DNA from: Oscillospiraceae bacterium
GTDB taxonomy: Bacteria > Bacillota > Clostridia > Oscillospirales > CAG-272
Direction: 5' to 3'
DNA: 64,000 nt
NCBI GenBank assembly: GCA_015065135.1
Contig: SVQY01000002.1
Coordinates: forward strand, 36,734-100,733
A model generated the notes under the pieces. The model saw only the letters and a program-made list of their open reading frames with translations. It made no database searches and was not told where the DNA came from. The translations under genes and the position numbers were made by a program. The number at the start of each line of letters is the position of its first letter. Position 1 is the stretch's first letter. Shown in pieces: positions 1 to 10,220 of this stretch.

Positions 1-1435
1 GCATAATACGGTCGTAGCCTCTGGCAGAGAGCCCCATGCGGTCATAGGCACTGCGCAGCATGGCGGTCGCTGCCTCGTCGGCAACACAGTATTTACGGAT
101 CCGCGCCGCATCCAGCTGCGCGTTACAAAAGATCCCCTTCTCCTCACGCATACGGCTTGCGGCAAAGCGCCGCGCGCGGATGACGCGCTCCCGCACGGCT
201 GCGGAGCTTTCCGCCGGAGCGACATTGACAGCCAGCTCGTCATAGGAGAGCGAGGGCAGCTCCACCTCGATGTCGATACGGTCCAGCAAAGGTCCGCTGA
301 TGCGCGAGATATAGCGCTTCACATCATGAGGTGAGCAGGTACAGGGCTTGGTGGGATGGCCAAAATAGCCGCAGCGACAGGGGTTCATTGCCCCCACCAG
401 CATAAATGAGCACGGAAAAGTCACGCGGCCACTGGCGCGGGTGATGGTCACCCGTCTATCCTCCAACGGTTGGCGAAGGGTATCGGTCACGGTCTTGGGA
501 AATTCGGGCAGCTCATCCAAAAACAGCACACCGTTGTGCGCCAGCGAGACCTCACCCGGGGTGGGATTGGCACCGCCACCCACCAGACTGACCGCCGACA
601 TGGTGTGGTGCGGTGCGCGAAAGGGTCTTGCCGAGAGCAAGGACTGCTCCTCGGGCAGAGTGCCGGCCACCGAATGGACCTTGGTGGTCTCGATCGCCTC
701 ATCAAAGGTGAGGGGCGGCAAAATCGTGGGCAAGCGCTTGGCCAGCATGGATTTACCGGTACCGGGTGGACCGATCAGCAGGATGTTGTGACCACCTGCG
801 GCAGCGATCTCCATAGCACGCTTGGCCATCGCCTGCCCTCTCACATCGGCAAAATCCACCGCACTGCTCAGCACTGCATCGGCAAAGGCACTGCGATCCA
901 TCTCCACCGGCTGGATAAAGGAAACACCGTTGAAGTGATCTACAAGCGCGCGCATATCGGTCAACGGATAGACCTTAATCCCCTCTACCGCGGCAGCCTC
1001 TCTGGCATTCACGGCAGGCACAAAGATCTCTGTCAATCCCGCCTCCTTGGCGGCAACACACATAGAAAGCGCACCGCGCACACCGCGGATCTCACCCGAT
1101 AGCGACAGCTCACCGATGAGGCACACACGGGAAAGATCCACCTGATGGTGAATGATGCCCGAGCAACGCAGAATACCTGCCAGAATAGCTACGTCAAAGC
1201 CGGAGCCCTCCTTTTTGCGATCGGCAGGTGCCAGATTAACGGTCAGCTTCCAGAAAGGAAAGCGGAAGCCGCTGTTATAGGAGGCGGTGCGCACACGCTC
1301 CTTGGCCTCTCGGATCGCCATATCCGGCAGACCCACAATATCAAACCCCTCCAGACGCTCCTGGGCATCGCATTCCACGCTGACGACAAATCCGTCAATA
1401 CCCGCAAGCCCCGCGCTGAGCACGGTTGACAGCAT
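1..1435 (-). CDS. comM: YifB/ComM family Mg-chelatase-like AAA ATPase (partial, C-terminus beyond left edge)
   Basis: Not in the ORF track because it runs off the edge. Manual reverse-strand translation from ATG at 1435: MLSTVLSAGLAGIDGFVVSVECDAQERLEGFDIVGLPDMAIREAKERVRTA..., with GPPGTGKSMLAKRLPTILPPL (Walker A) and NGVLFLDELPEF (Walker B). Confidence 0.93.
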   Translation of the reverse strand, partial: MLSTVLSAGLAGIDGFVVSVECDAQERLEGFDIVGLPDMAIREAKERVRTASYNSGFRFPFWKLTVNLAPADRKKEGSGFDVAILAGILRCSGIIHHQVDLSRVCLIGELSLSGEIRGVRGALSMCVAAKEAGLTEIFVPAVNAREAAAVEGIKVYPLTDMRALVDHFNGVSFIQPVEMDRSAFADAVLSSAVDFADVRGQAMAKRAMEIAAAGGHNILLIGPPGTGKSMLAKRLPTILPPLTFDEAIETTKVHSVAGTLPEEQSLLSARPFRAPHHTMSAVSLVGGGANPTPGEVSLAHNGVLFLDELPEFPKTVTDTLRQPLEDRRVTITRASGRVTFPCSFMLVGAMNPCRCGYFGHPTKPCTCSPHDVKRYISRISGPLLDRIDIEVELPSLSYDELAVNVAPAESSAAVRERVIRARRFAASRMREEKGIFCNAQLDAARIRKYCVADEAATAMLRSAYDRMGLSARGYDRIM

Positions 1436-1501
1436 TCCGCTCCCCTCCCTCTTTCGATATTTTATTTTAGTATAGCATACTTTTTGGAAAACTGCAAGAA
1501 C

Positions 1502-1530
1502 TTGTTTTTTATTTACAAGCATGATATAAT
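1502..1530 (+). promoter_or_regulatory. Putative SigA promoter for the GDPD gene (TTGTTT -17- TATAAT)
   Basis: TTGTTT at 1502-1507, TATAAT at 1525-1530, 17-bp spacer, 40 bp before the start codon. Confidence 0.5.
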
Positions 1531-1569
1531 GAACAAAAAGAAGACCAACTCTCACCCAAGGAGGTCACT

Positions 1570-4500
1570 ATGAAACGCTTTCTTGCCCTGCTGCTGGCGC
1601 TTTGCCTGCTGATCCCCCTTGCCGTCGCGCTCCCCATAGAGGTTGGGGCGGCTACGGCACCGATTCTGCCCGTAACGCTCTCCCTCGGTTTTCCTGCCGT
1701 CAAGGCAGACGTAGGCGAGACCGTGGACCTCTCCTTTTACAGTATAACCGCCGATGACGGCAGCGTTCTTACCGCTGCCGACATCATCTGGTCATCGGCG
1801 GAGATCACCGTATCGGGAGGCAAGGTCACCCCGACGGAAAAGGGCGTTTTCTCCCTCACCGCCACGGCAAACGGCAAGGCCAAGACCGTATATCTGCTGG
1901 TTAAGGATCCCACCGACACCGAATATGTGCTGTTCGAGGAGGATTTTGAGAACACGACCTCCTTTGACGAGCTGTTGGATGAGGGTTATACGGTAGCTCA
2001 GAGGAGCGCCTCTGCCGCCATCTCGGTAACCGACGGCAAGCTGGTCCTTTCGGGTCACGCACACAAGGATTGCTATATCCGCCTGCTCCTTCCCAATTGG
2101 CTCGGAGATTTCGGCGACTACCGCATTGAGCTGAACGCCGCCATGACCAATCGCATTGCCGACTCCCATTGGATGGCATTTATGTACCGTGTGCAAAACA
2201 GTAACTATCCCTATTATCAGAACACTTTCCGCGCCGTTACCACCGCCGGCAACGGCACCGAGGTTGCCGTCCGCAATGAAAACGACGCCTGGGAGGTGGT
2301 GCATACGGCGGCTTACTCAGCCGCCATCAACGACGGCTCAAGCACCCCCTCCTATCACGATTTTGTCGTAGAAGCCTTCGGTGACTACGTCTCCTCTGTC
2401 ATTGACGGTACCGCGGTAGCCACCAACGTTTATATGCCCGAGCACGACCGCGGTCGCATCGGACTGCAGGTCCGCGCCTCCGAAATGGCGGTGGAGAGTC
2501 TGCGCGTGGTGATCCCCGCCGAAAATTCCGTGGTAGATGTGCTGGATCCCAACTCCGACGTGATCAACGCCCCTTCGATTATCACCGCGCCCGACAATGC
2601 CGCCGCGCTGACAGCCCTCGCCACAGGTGATACCCTACCCGCCATCGCGATCCTTCGCATAGACGGCGATCTGAACGTGACCTCCTCTGCGGGTACCGCG
2701 ATCTGCTCACTCGAAAACGCGCTGACGCTTTTGCACAATCGCGTGATCCCCGCCTTTCTTGTAGGGAGCAGCGAAGCCGCCGATGCCCTTGGTGCCTGGC
2801 TGGCAGATAGCGCCCTTACCGACGTCTTTGTGCTGGCAAATGACGCAAATTTGATACAACGTGTGCGAAATATTGCGCCCATCTGCCGCGGCGTGCTGGA
2901 TCTGCGGCAACGTGACCTCAAGGGTATTGCCCCTGCCACTCTCCGCGCCGAGATCAACGGCAGCGGCAGTCGCGTAGTACTGCTGCCCGCCGCTTATGCG
3001 ACCCGCGACAACGTGGCGGTACTGCACGATCTGCTGATCGCCGTCTGGACCGAGGAGGCCGCCGACACCGATACGGCGCGCGTCGGCGCCACCCTTTCGG
3101 GGGTCAACGGCATCGTCACAGCCGACCCCGCCGCCCTTGCCGCCTCCTATACCGCATATTTTATGCCCACCACCCTCACCCGCGCACCCGGCATGATCGG
3201 TCATCGCGGTACCCCCATCTACGGCCAGGAAAACACGGTGGAAAGTGCCGTGCTTGCCGTGGAGCTGGGCGCCACTCTGGTGGAAGCCGATTTCTACCTT
3301 ACCAAGGATAATATCGTGGTAGGCATGCACGATGCCACCATAGACGGCACCACCAACGGCTCCGGCAAGGTCAAGGATTTCACCTACGACGAGCTGTGTC
3401 GGTACGCAGTCAACGACAACGTGAACGTCGCCGTCAAGCCGATCCCCACCCTGCGCGAGTACTGCGCAGCCCTGAAGGGCAAGGATGTGCGACTGCTGAT
3501 CGAGGTCAAGGACGGGAACACCGCCATTTGTCAGCATATCCTGAGCATTATCGACGACTACGGCATGCGCGATCAGGTCAACGTGATCTCCTTTAACACC
3601 GCCATCCTTGAAAAATTCAAGGAGCTCTGCCCCGAGCTGTCGGTGGGCTGGCTTGGCTCGCTTTCCATGAATTATGCAAGCGCCGAAAGCGATCCCGAGC
3701 AAGCGCTGACCGAGATCCTTTCTACCGTACAGCAGTACAACTCCACCTACAATCCCAATTACAGCAGCATCGGTCCAAACCTCATCAGAGCAGCCAACCA
3801 CCGCGGCGTGCTGATCCTGCCCTGGACCATCAATAGCCGCTCTGATTTTGACAAGCTCTTCCGCTACGGCTCTCACGCCTTTACCACCGACTATACGGCA
3901 TGGGTCTCGGACTACGTAAAGGACCTGCGCACCGACAAAAATCTCTACATTTCCAATACCGTTAGTGGGGATATTCCCCTTTCGCTCTCCGCTATCGCCT
4001 ACAATGGCGGCATCAGCAGCCCCGCCCGCGCCACCCTTGCCGTGGTGGAGCAAAGCGGCACGCTTTCTCTCTCTTATGAAAACGGCGTGCTGAAAACAAG
4101 CGGCACGGGTACTGCCACCTGCCTGCTCTCCGCCTCCTTCTTTACCCATTCCGGTTCAATGTACAGTAAATGCACCGAGCTGTTCACCGTCACGGTGGAT
4201 GAAAGCTATACGCCGCCCCTTGCCGCAGGTCGCTGGCACTTGGGCAACGGAGCGCCCACGGTCACCGCCGAGGACGGTGCACTTTATCTGGATCTCGCCA
4301 ACGGAAGCCTCTATCTGTTTGACGGCGCATGGTGCCTGCAGGGCACCTTGAAAAGCGAGGCTCCCACGGTGGAGATCCGCGAGGGATATTGGTACATCGA
4401 CGGATCCGCTACCGGTGTGAGAGCCGAGGGCAAGGACGGTGCGGCAGGCACCGTTGATGCCGCGCTTTCCATCGGCGCTAACGGCAACTGGTTTATTGAC

Positions 4501-4737
4501 GGCACCGACAGCGGCGTGGCAGCTACGGGTCCCAAGGGCGAAAGCGGTGCGACGGGCATCGACGGTAAGGACGGTGAGAACGGTAAGGACGGCAAGGATG
4601 CCGTGGCGGACACCGCCGCCCTCTCGGCAGCCACGACTACCGCCACAGTAGCCGTGGTGATCTCGACTGTATTACTTGCCGGAAATCTCGGTTTGCTGGT
4701 TTGGTTCCTCGTGAAACGCAGGAAACGCGTTTCCTGA
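1570..4737 (+). CDS. Secreted/surface-anchored glycerophosphodiester phosphodiesterase family protein with collagen-like segment and C-terminal TM
   Basis: Signal peptide MKRFLALLLALCLLIPLAVAL; GDPD motif MIGHRGTPIYGQENTVESAVLAVELGATLVEADFYLTKDNIVVGMHDATIDGTTNGSG; GPKGESGATGIDGKDGENGKDGKDA; C-terminal hydrophobic helix followed by KRRKR. Confidence 0.88.
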   Translation: MKRFLALLLALCLLIPLAVALPIEVGAATAPILPVTLSLGFPAVKADVGETVDLSFYSITADDGSVLTAADIIWSSAEITVSGGKVTPTEKGVFSLTATANGKAKTVYLLVKDPTDTEYVLFEEDFENTTSFDELLDEGYTVAQRSASAAISVTDGKLVLSGHAHKDCYIRLLLPNWLGDFGDYRIELNAAMTNRIADSHWMAFMYRVQNSNYPYYQNTFRAVTTAGNGTEVAVRNENDAWEVVHTAAYSAAINDGSSTPSYHDFVVEAFGDYVSSVIDGTAVATNVYMPEHDRGRIGLQVRASEMAVESLRVVIPAENSVVDVLDPNSDVINAPSIITAPDNAAALTALATGDTLPAIAILRIDGDLNVTSSAGTAICSLENALTLLHNRVIPAFLVGSSEAADALGAWLADSALTDVFVLANDANLIQRVRNIAPICRGVLDLRQRDLKGIAPATLRAEINGSGSRVVLLPAAYATRDNVAVLHDLLIAVWTEEAADTDTARVGATLSGVNGIVTADPAALAASYTAYFMPTTLTRAPGMIGHRGTPIYGQENTVESAVLAVELGATLVEADFYLTKDNIVVGMHDATIDGTTNGSGKVKDFTYDELCRYAVNDNVNVAVKPIPTLREYCAALKGKDVRLLIEVKDGNTAICQHILSIIDDYGMRDQVNVISFNTAILEKFKELCPELSVGWLGSLSMNYASAESDPEQALTEILSTVQQYNSTYNPNYSSIGPNLIRAANHRGVLILPWTINSRSDFDKLFRYGSHAFTTDYTAWVSDYVKDLRTDKNLYISNTVSGDIPLSLSAIAYNGGISSPARATLAVVEQSGTLSLSYENGVLKTSGTGTATCLLSASFFTHSGSMYSKCTELFTVTVDESYTPPLAAGRWHLGNGAPTVTAEDGALYLDLANGSLYLFDGAWCLQGTLKSEAPTVEIREGYWYIDGSATGVRAEGKDGAAGTVDAALSIGANGNWFIDGTDSGVAATGPKGESGATGIDGKDGENGKDGKDAVADTAALSAATTTATVAVVISTVLLAGNLGLLVWFLVKRRKRVS

Positions 4738-4750
4738 TCTCAAGCAAAAG

Positions 4751-4788
4751 AACCGCCCCGAAAGCAATTGCTTTCGGGGCGGTTTTCT
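4751..4788 (+). terminator. Rho-independent terminator (probably bidirectional)
   Basis: Perfect inverted repeat AACCGCCCCGAAAGC-AATT-GCTTTCGGGGCGGTT followed by TT. Confidence 0.85.
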
Positions 4789-4795
4789 CATACCG

Positions 4796-5422
4796 TCACA
4801 GAGTTTCTTGTGTTTTTTCATCGGCGGAGTCGGCACGCTCGCCCGGAGTGCTCGTCTTCGCTTCAAGCGACATCGCCGCTTTTTTGAGTTGGTGCTGCTG
4901 CACCAGCATCATCACGGTTCCCACCGCTGCGGAAAGCAGCAGGATCACACCGGCAACGATACCCGAGTAATTGCTGATCAGGATATTGTAAACAAGCCAA
5001 AGCCCGTTGGCGAGAAAGCTGGTATAGCGGGTAAAATTGGGACGGCGACTATAGAAGCTGATCACTGCCACGATGCTGCCGATGGCGGGCAGGATGGCGT
5101 GCCAGCCCTCCCTGCCGCTGATCAAGGTGGCTACCGGCGAAATGGCCGTAACCACAATAAACAGGATCGGCCATAGCAGGGTGGAGGCCCATTTTTTCTT
5201 GTCACGATAGTAAAATACGATGCCGCGACCCACACCGATCACGTTCAGCAGAGCGCCAGTATAGCCGCCCACTAAAATCAGGTTGACCACCCAAAGCGCA
5301 TCCGAGATCAGCTTGAAGATGAGAATGCGCTCGCGCTTGTTGCTGAGAAATATAAGGAAGCTTTCGGCCACGGCAATGCCGCCGATGATCTCTCCGATCA
5401 GCTTCAGAGTTTGCGCATCCAT
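4796..5422 (-). CDS. YgjV-like multi-pass inner membrane protein
   Basis: 208 aa, multiple hydrophobic helices; layout similar to the 11170-11712 protein. Start overlaps the stop of the next gene upstream. Confidence 0.6.
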   Translation of the reverse strand: MDAQTLKLIGEIIGGIAVAESFLIFLSNKRERILIFKLISDALWVVNLILVGGYTGALLNVIGVGRGIVFYYRDKKKWASTLLWPILFIVVTAISPVATLISGREGWHAILPAIGSIVAVISFYSRRPNFTRYTSFLANGLWLVYNILISNYSGIVAGVILLLSAAVGTVMMLVQQHQLKKAAMSLEAKTSTPGERADSADEKTQETL

Positions 5423-7152
5423 CAGATCACCACATAGCCCCAGGCAGGGATCTCCTTCCCCTCATAGGTAACGGGGGCATCCGAGAAGTTGCCTACAATG
5501 GCGCTACCATCCGAATAAGTGGCTTTTTCGATACCGTTATCCAGGATATCGTATCTTTCCATAAACAAAAGATACTTGTCGGCAAGAGAGAGCTGCTCGT
5601 CGCAGGCCTCCTTGATGCGGGCCACGCTCCAACGCAGCGCCTCGTCGGTGGCACAGGTCAGATCATTCTCGCCCATCCAGTTTTTCTGTCCGCCTGTGCG
5701 GAACTTGGAGTAGAAATACATAGCAGGCTTGCCGCCGCGCAGGATCATAGAGAGTCGTTCCTCGGGGGGCTGTGCCGTGTAATTGACGGTGGTAGCGGTG
5801 GGATTATACAGCACCGTACCGTGGTAAGCCACCTCGAACAGGGGCAGGTAGCGATCCGCCACGGGGATCACCTTTTTGCCAAAGCCGTTACCGAAGGTGG
5901 CGTACAGACCGAAGTCCAGATCCTTCAAGGCATAGTCCATGCAGCCCTCGGAGGAGAAGCCGCCGAAAAGACCTCTCGTATATTCGATGATCTTCTGGGC
6001 GTACATCACGCCGTTTTCGGTGGTGGAGGGGTGGCCCGCTGCGTGACAGTCGTCGGGGATCTCAATGGAGATCACATCGGTAAAGTGCAGACCGTTCTCG
6101 CCGTAAGCCGCCAGCGGAGGCAGATCGCGCTTGGTATTCTTCCACTGCTTTTCAAGGCACACGTGATAGGCATAGCCGCCGCTGTAATGGCCGCACTGAT
6201 GGTAGTTGCCGTCCCGTCTCACCACCACGTCGTCCCATTCAAAGGTATCCGCAATGGTATAGCAATCGATGGTGTTGGTGTGGGTGGAGATGCGATAGCC
6301 GAGCGCTTTCACATAATCAATGGTCTCCTTCAGGCCCTCGTTGCCGCCAAGTCTCGGATCGGCGGGGAAAAGCTGGGGGAAGCGGCCGTCGTGACCGCTG
6401 CGGTTCCAGCCCACTAGCTGCAGCTCGGCGCCCTCCACGCCCTGGCGCTTCAGCTCGTCGGCAATGTCGCGCACACGCTTGAAATCGCAGGCAACAAACA
6501 TTTCGGGCTCGTTTTGCTCGGTCTGGTGGTACACGGAGCTGGGGCTCGGCTTCCAGCCCATGCGAATGCGCACCAACGGATATTTGCGGGCATACTCCAC
6601 GGCAGGGCGCTTGCATTTTTCTGCCAAAGTCACGATCTCGCCGCGGGAGAGGCGGATCTCGCGCTCGGCTCTTGCCATATCGTTGTAATCCCCGTTCTCG
6701 GGCAGCAGCACCACCTCGAGACGGATGTCGTCATAGGGCTCGTCGTGCACGGTGAAATCAAATTCGGGAAAAACGGCATATTCGTTGTTTTGAATCAAGG
6801 CGTGGATCTTGTACCAATAGTTGCGGTAAACACGCACCAGACAGCAAAGCCCTGCCTTTTTGATGCCGTACCAGGAAAGCATCGGCTTTTCGTAAGCATA
6901 ATCCACATCCTCGCGCTCGGTGAAAAAGGTCTGCATCTCGCCCACGCGACTGATGGTGCGGGGCAGGATCCAATAGCCCTCATCCCCTGCCTTGGCGGAA
7001 CCCAGCTCGGGCAACACGCGCAGCTGCTTGCACTTCCACAGCACCTCCTTCTTTAAGGTGAGCAAAAGACTTTTACCGGTGTCAAGCACGTCAAAATCAA
7101 AGCGCTTGCCCTCTTCGTTCACGGCATAAAACAGATCCTTCAGGACATCCAT
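5422..7152 (-). CDS. Glycoside hydrolase-like protein (DUF5696-type suspected)
   Basis: Start MDVLKDLFYAVNEEGK at 7152 with CGGAGG Shine-Dalgarno; TIM-barrel-like GH sequence next to an AraC regulator. Confidence 0.6.
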   Translation of the reverse strand: MDVLKDLFYAVNEEGKRFDFDVLDTGKSLLLTLKKEVLWKCKQLRVLPELGSAKAGDEGYWILPRTISRVGEMQTFFTEREDVDYAYEKPMLSWYGIKKAGLCCLVRVYRNYWYKIHALIQNNEYAVFPEFDFTVHDEPYDDIRLEVVLLPENGDYNDMARAEREIRLSRGEIVTLAEKCKRPAVEYARKYPLVRIRMGWKPSPSSVYHQTEQNEPEMFVACDFKRVRDIADELKRQGVEGAELQLVGWNRSGHDGRFPQLFPADPRLGGNEGLKETIDYVKALGYRISTHTNTIDCYTIADTFEWDDVVVRRDGNYHQCGHYSGGYAYHVCLEKQWKNTKRDLPPLAAYGENGLHFTDVISIEIPDDCHAAGHPSTTENGVMYAQKIIEYTRGLFGGFSSEGCMDYALKDLDFGLYATFGNGFGKKVIPVADRYLPLFEVAYHGTVLYNPTATTVNYTAQPPEERLSMILRGGKPAMYFYSKFRTGGQKNWMGENDLTCATDEALRWSVARIKEACDEQLSLADKYLLFMERYDILDNGIEKATYSDGSAIVGNFSDAPVTYEGKEIPAWGYVVI

Positions 7153-7260
7153 TTTCCAAACCTCCGAAAAATTTTTCTGTTCGTCTTGATTATAGCAAAG
7201 CAATGCTGTATAATAAAGTCAAATTCTACAGAAAAAAGTTTGAAAAATAAAGGTAACGAT

Positions 7261-8085
7261 ATGAAACTACAGGATTGCAATCCATTTCTGCGCGCAGCGG
7301 AGCTACAGCCCGCCGTGCTGGAGGGACAAGGTGCGCGCATGGCATACGACCACCGCTTGTTCTATATTTTAGAAGGAAAAGGGCTTTTGGTGCTTGAGGG
7401 GGAGGAGCATCCTCTCCCCCCCGACACCCTGCTCTTCTTTCGCCCGGGTGTGGGCTATCACTTTCGTGGCAAGCTGCGTGTGGCGGTACTGAATTTTGAT
7501 GTCAGCCGCAGCTGCACGCACCGCCAAAAGCCTCTTTGTCCGCCACCCGTAGCGGAGTTTGATCCCGCCCTTTGCTTTGACGGCACCGTGCTATCAGAGC
7601 CGCAAAAGCCCGTAATTTTGTATAACGGTATGACTTTTCGAGAGGATATCCTCACCTTGGTGCGCTCCTTCCAGCGCGGCGATGCCATTGCCGATGCCGT
7701 TACCTCCGCGCTATTGAAAAAGCTGCTTGCCGAGCTACTATCCAACCGAGAGCAGACCGATCCCACCCGTTTGCTGATCGATCGTGTGCGCCGGCACATT
7801 CGCATGTTTGCCGCCGAGATACGGGACAACGAGCAGCTGGGGCAGGAATTCGGCTATCACCCCGTCTATCTCGCCTCCCTCTACAAAGAACAGACCGGCG
7901 AAACGCTACATCACGCCATTACGGCAGAACGCATCCGTCTGGCGGGGGAATGGCTGACTCGCACCGATCACAGCATCGAGCAGATCGCCTATGATACCGG
8001 CTTTTCCTCACGCAGTTATTTTTGTACGGTTTTTAAAGAATTTAACGGGGTCACGCCCGGGCAGTACCGCGCACAGCGCAAATAA
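7261..8085 (+). CDS. AraC family transcriptional regulator
   Basis: C-terminal HTH: IRLAGEWLTRTDHSIEQIAYDTGFSSRSYFCTVFKEFNGVTPGQYRAQ; N-terminal cupin-like domain. Start at 7261 preferred (AAAGGTAACGATATG). Confidence 0.9.
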   Translation: MKLQDCNPFLRAAELQPAVLEGQGARMAYDHRLFYILEGKGLLVLEGEEHPLPPDTLLFFRPGVGYHFRGKLRVAVLNFDVSRSCTHRQKPLCPPPVAEFDPALCFDGTVLSEPQKPVILYNGMTFREDILTLVRSFQRGDAIADAVTSALLKKLLAELLSNREQTDPTRLLIDRVRRHIRMFAAEIRDNEQLGQEFGYHPVYLASLYKEQTGETLHHAITAERIRLAGEWLTRTDHSIEQIAYDTGFSSRSYFCTVFKEFNGVTPGQYRAQRK

Positions 8086-8118
8086 AAAGAAAGCCCGACA
8101 GCCGTCGGGCTTTCTTTT
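8085..8118. terminator. Bidirectional rho-independent terminator between convergent genes
   Basis: AAAAGAAAGCCCGAC-AGCC-GTCGGGCTTTCTTTT. Confidence 0.85.
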
Positions 8119-10079
8119 TATTTCTTCTCGTCAAGATCCGCACGCGGGAAATAGGTCACGCGCAGATTGGTGCAGCCATAGGGCACCAAAGTGAGGGGCA
8201 ATCTTTCGGTCACGTGCTGCCGATCCCCAAAGGGCTCGTAGGTCTTACGGGGATAGGTGCAGCAGGCGTAGGGCGCCTTATAGCAATGGGTGTGCAGCAG
8301 AATACGAGGCTGCTCCCAAACATAGCCCTCCCCTTCTACCTCCTCCACCGTCACCTCGGCGGCGGTCAGGGCCTCGTCCAGCGCCACGTTCCAGTTAAAG
8401 GCATCGCGACGGCGACCCACATTTTCATAGTAATCACCCGTATTGGGCTGCTTGTAATCGGGATAGACATTGTACCAGCTCCAGCCCTCGGGCAGAGGGG
8501 TGACGGGCTTGCCCGCAATGGGCTTCCAGCGCTCGGGCACCTGCAGCGAAAAGACCAGCGCGCCGTATCGGAAGGCCAGCGGCTGCTTGTTCGAAGCATC
8601 GCGGTCATCCACATGGACCACCTCTACCTTTGCGTCAAAACAGATCTCCAGACAATGCTTGCCGCCAAAGTCCCTGCGCACCTCGGCATAGCCAAGCGCG
8701 CTCCTTTGTGCGCAAATTTCCGCACCGTCCACGAAAATCCGATACCCCGTCGCCCATGCGGGGATCTTTAAAAAGACGGAAAACTCTCCGTCTCCCTCGA
8801 TCTCCAGCGCCACGCGATTGCGGAAGGGATACAGAGTCTTTTCGGTCACGCGGCGATCTCCCCAATGCAGCGAGCAGGGGCCGTAGGCATTGGCATAGAG
8901 ATTGCCTGCATCATCGTGCAGGAACAGTCCGCGCACAAATTCGGGAACCACCGCCACCGAGTTGACGGGGCAGCAGGAAACGGGATAGCAGGGCGCATAG
9001 ACCTGCATATTACCATCGGTAGAGTTGGCCGAGGTATCGGTAGCCAGCAGCTGATTGGGCGCGGAAAGATAAGCAATGGCCTTCTCGTCCTTCTTGCGTG
9101 CGCCTTGCGCGGCGTTGTAGAAAAGCTCCTCCATATAGTCGCCGTATTTCGCTTCGCCCGTGATAGCACTCATATAGGAGTAAGAAAGATTGTAGTAGGC
9201 AAAGGAGCAGTATTCGATCTCGGCGGTGCCGCTGACGGGAGCCAGATATTCGTTGACCGACACGGGAGCGCCGCCCACGTGGCCGGATCTTGCACGGATC
9301 TTTTCAATGCACCGCTCCGAGGCAGTCAGATAGTCCCGCTCGCCATTGGCCGAATAGATCAACGCAGGCAAGCGCAGATTCAGCCCCATGCCCGCCGTGT
9401 GGTTGGAGTTATAATAATATTCATCGCTCATCAGCACGCGGTAGGACTGACGGAAGATGTCATGCTCGCACAAATAGCGCTCATAGTCTATGGCAAACTC
9501 CACCAGTCGCTCGTCCCCCGTGTAGCGATAGCACAGGATCATAGGCTCAACGATCAGTTGCCCTGCATAGCAGGTCTTACGATCTCCCGCCCACTCGCGG
9601 CAAAACCAAAGCATACAGCGATGCACCGCCTCCAGCACGTCGGCTCTGCCGGTCGCCTCATAAAAGGCCAACAGTCCGCGCATAGCGCAAGCGGTACCCT
9701 GGGCGTTATAATCCTCGCTCATAGCATCGCCCTCTTTGAAATAAGCACCGAGATATCCGTCGGGCTTCGCCATTTGCAGCATACCATCCACCCACTCGGT
9801 AGCGCGGGCGATCATCTCAGCATCATCCAACACGAACGCGTGCTGAATATAGCCCGCCCAGTAGTTGCCCGAGATCTCGGCACCCCAGCCTACCTGATGC
9901 GCCTCACTCCAAACGGGCACTCGCGTGCGGCGCAGATAGGGATCAGCGATCATACCGGGCTCCAGCTCGAACAGGTGCCCCGCCATTCCCTCCTTGCCGC
10001 GCAGCAGCTGCTCGCGCAAGAATCCTTCCGCACGAACGGTGCCAAGTGGAAAATGCTTCAGCCTTCGAAAGTCCTTCAT
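8118..10079 (-). CDS. GH127-like beta-L-arabinofuranosidase (DUF1680 family)
   Basis: MKDFRRLKHFPLGTVRAEGFLREQL..., GNYWAGYIQHAFVLDDAEMIARATEWVDGMLQ, CYPVSCCPVNSVAVVPEF. Confidence 0.82.
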   Translation of the reverse strand: MKDFRRLKHFPLGTVRAEGFLREQLLRGKEGMAGHLFELEPGMIADPYLRRTRVPVWSEAHQVGWGAEISGNYWAGYIQHAFVLDDAEMIARATEWVDGMLQMAKPDGYLGAYFKEGDAMSEDYNAQGTACAMRGLLAFYEATGRADVLEAVHRCMLWFCREWAGDRKTCYAGQLIVEPMILCYRYTGDERLVEFAIDYERYLCEHDIFRQSYRVLMSDEYYYNSNHTAGMGLNLRLPALIYSANGERDYLTASERCIEKIRARSGHVGGAPVSVNEYLAPVSGTAEIEYCSFAYYNLSYSYMSAITGEAKYGDYMEELFYNAAQGARKKDEKAIAYLSAPNQLLATDTSANSTDGNMQVYAPCYPVSCCPVNSVAVVPEFVRGLFLHDDAGNLYANAYGPCSLHWGDRRVTEKTLYPFRNRVALEIEGDGEFSVFLKIPAWATGYRIFVDGAEICAQRSALGYAEVRRDFGGKHCLEICFDAKVEVVHVDDRDASNKQPLAFRYGALVFSLQVPERWKPIAGKPVTPLPEGWSWYNVYPDYKQPNTGDYYENVGRRRDAFNWNVALDEALTAAEVTVEEVEGEGYVWEQPRILLHTHCYKAPYACCTYPRKTYEPFGDRQHVTERLPLTLVPYGCTNLRVTYFPRADLDEKK

Positions 10080-10220
10080 CCAACAAGCCCTCCTCTTAAA
10101 AAGCTATTTTCATTATGACACCACAACACCCGAATTGCAATATACAATTCTCAAAACAATATGGACAATACTCATATTTTTTGCTATAATAAGGCTAACT
10201 CCGATGAAAGAGGCTATGTT

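Noticed and set aside
2707-4149. 480-aa minus-strand ORF
   Set aside because: Antisense to the GDPD gene in GC-rich sequence; no recognisable domain or RBS. Same applies to the long antisense ORFs at 34613-36655, 38503-41061, 43453-45918, 51249-53729 and 53753-56758.
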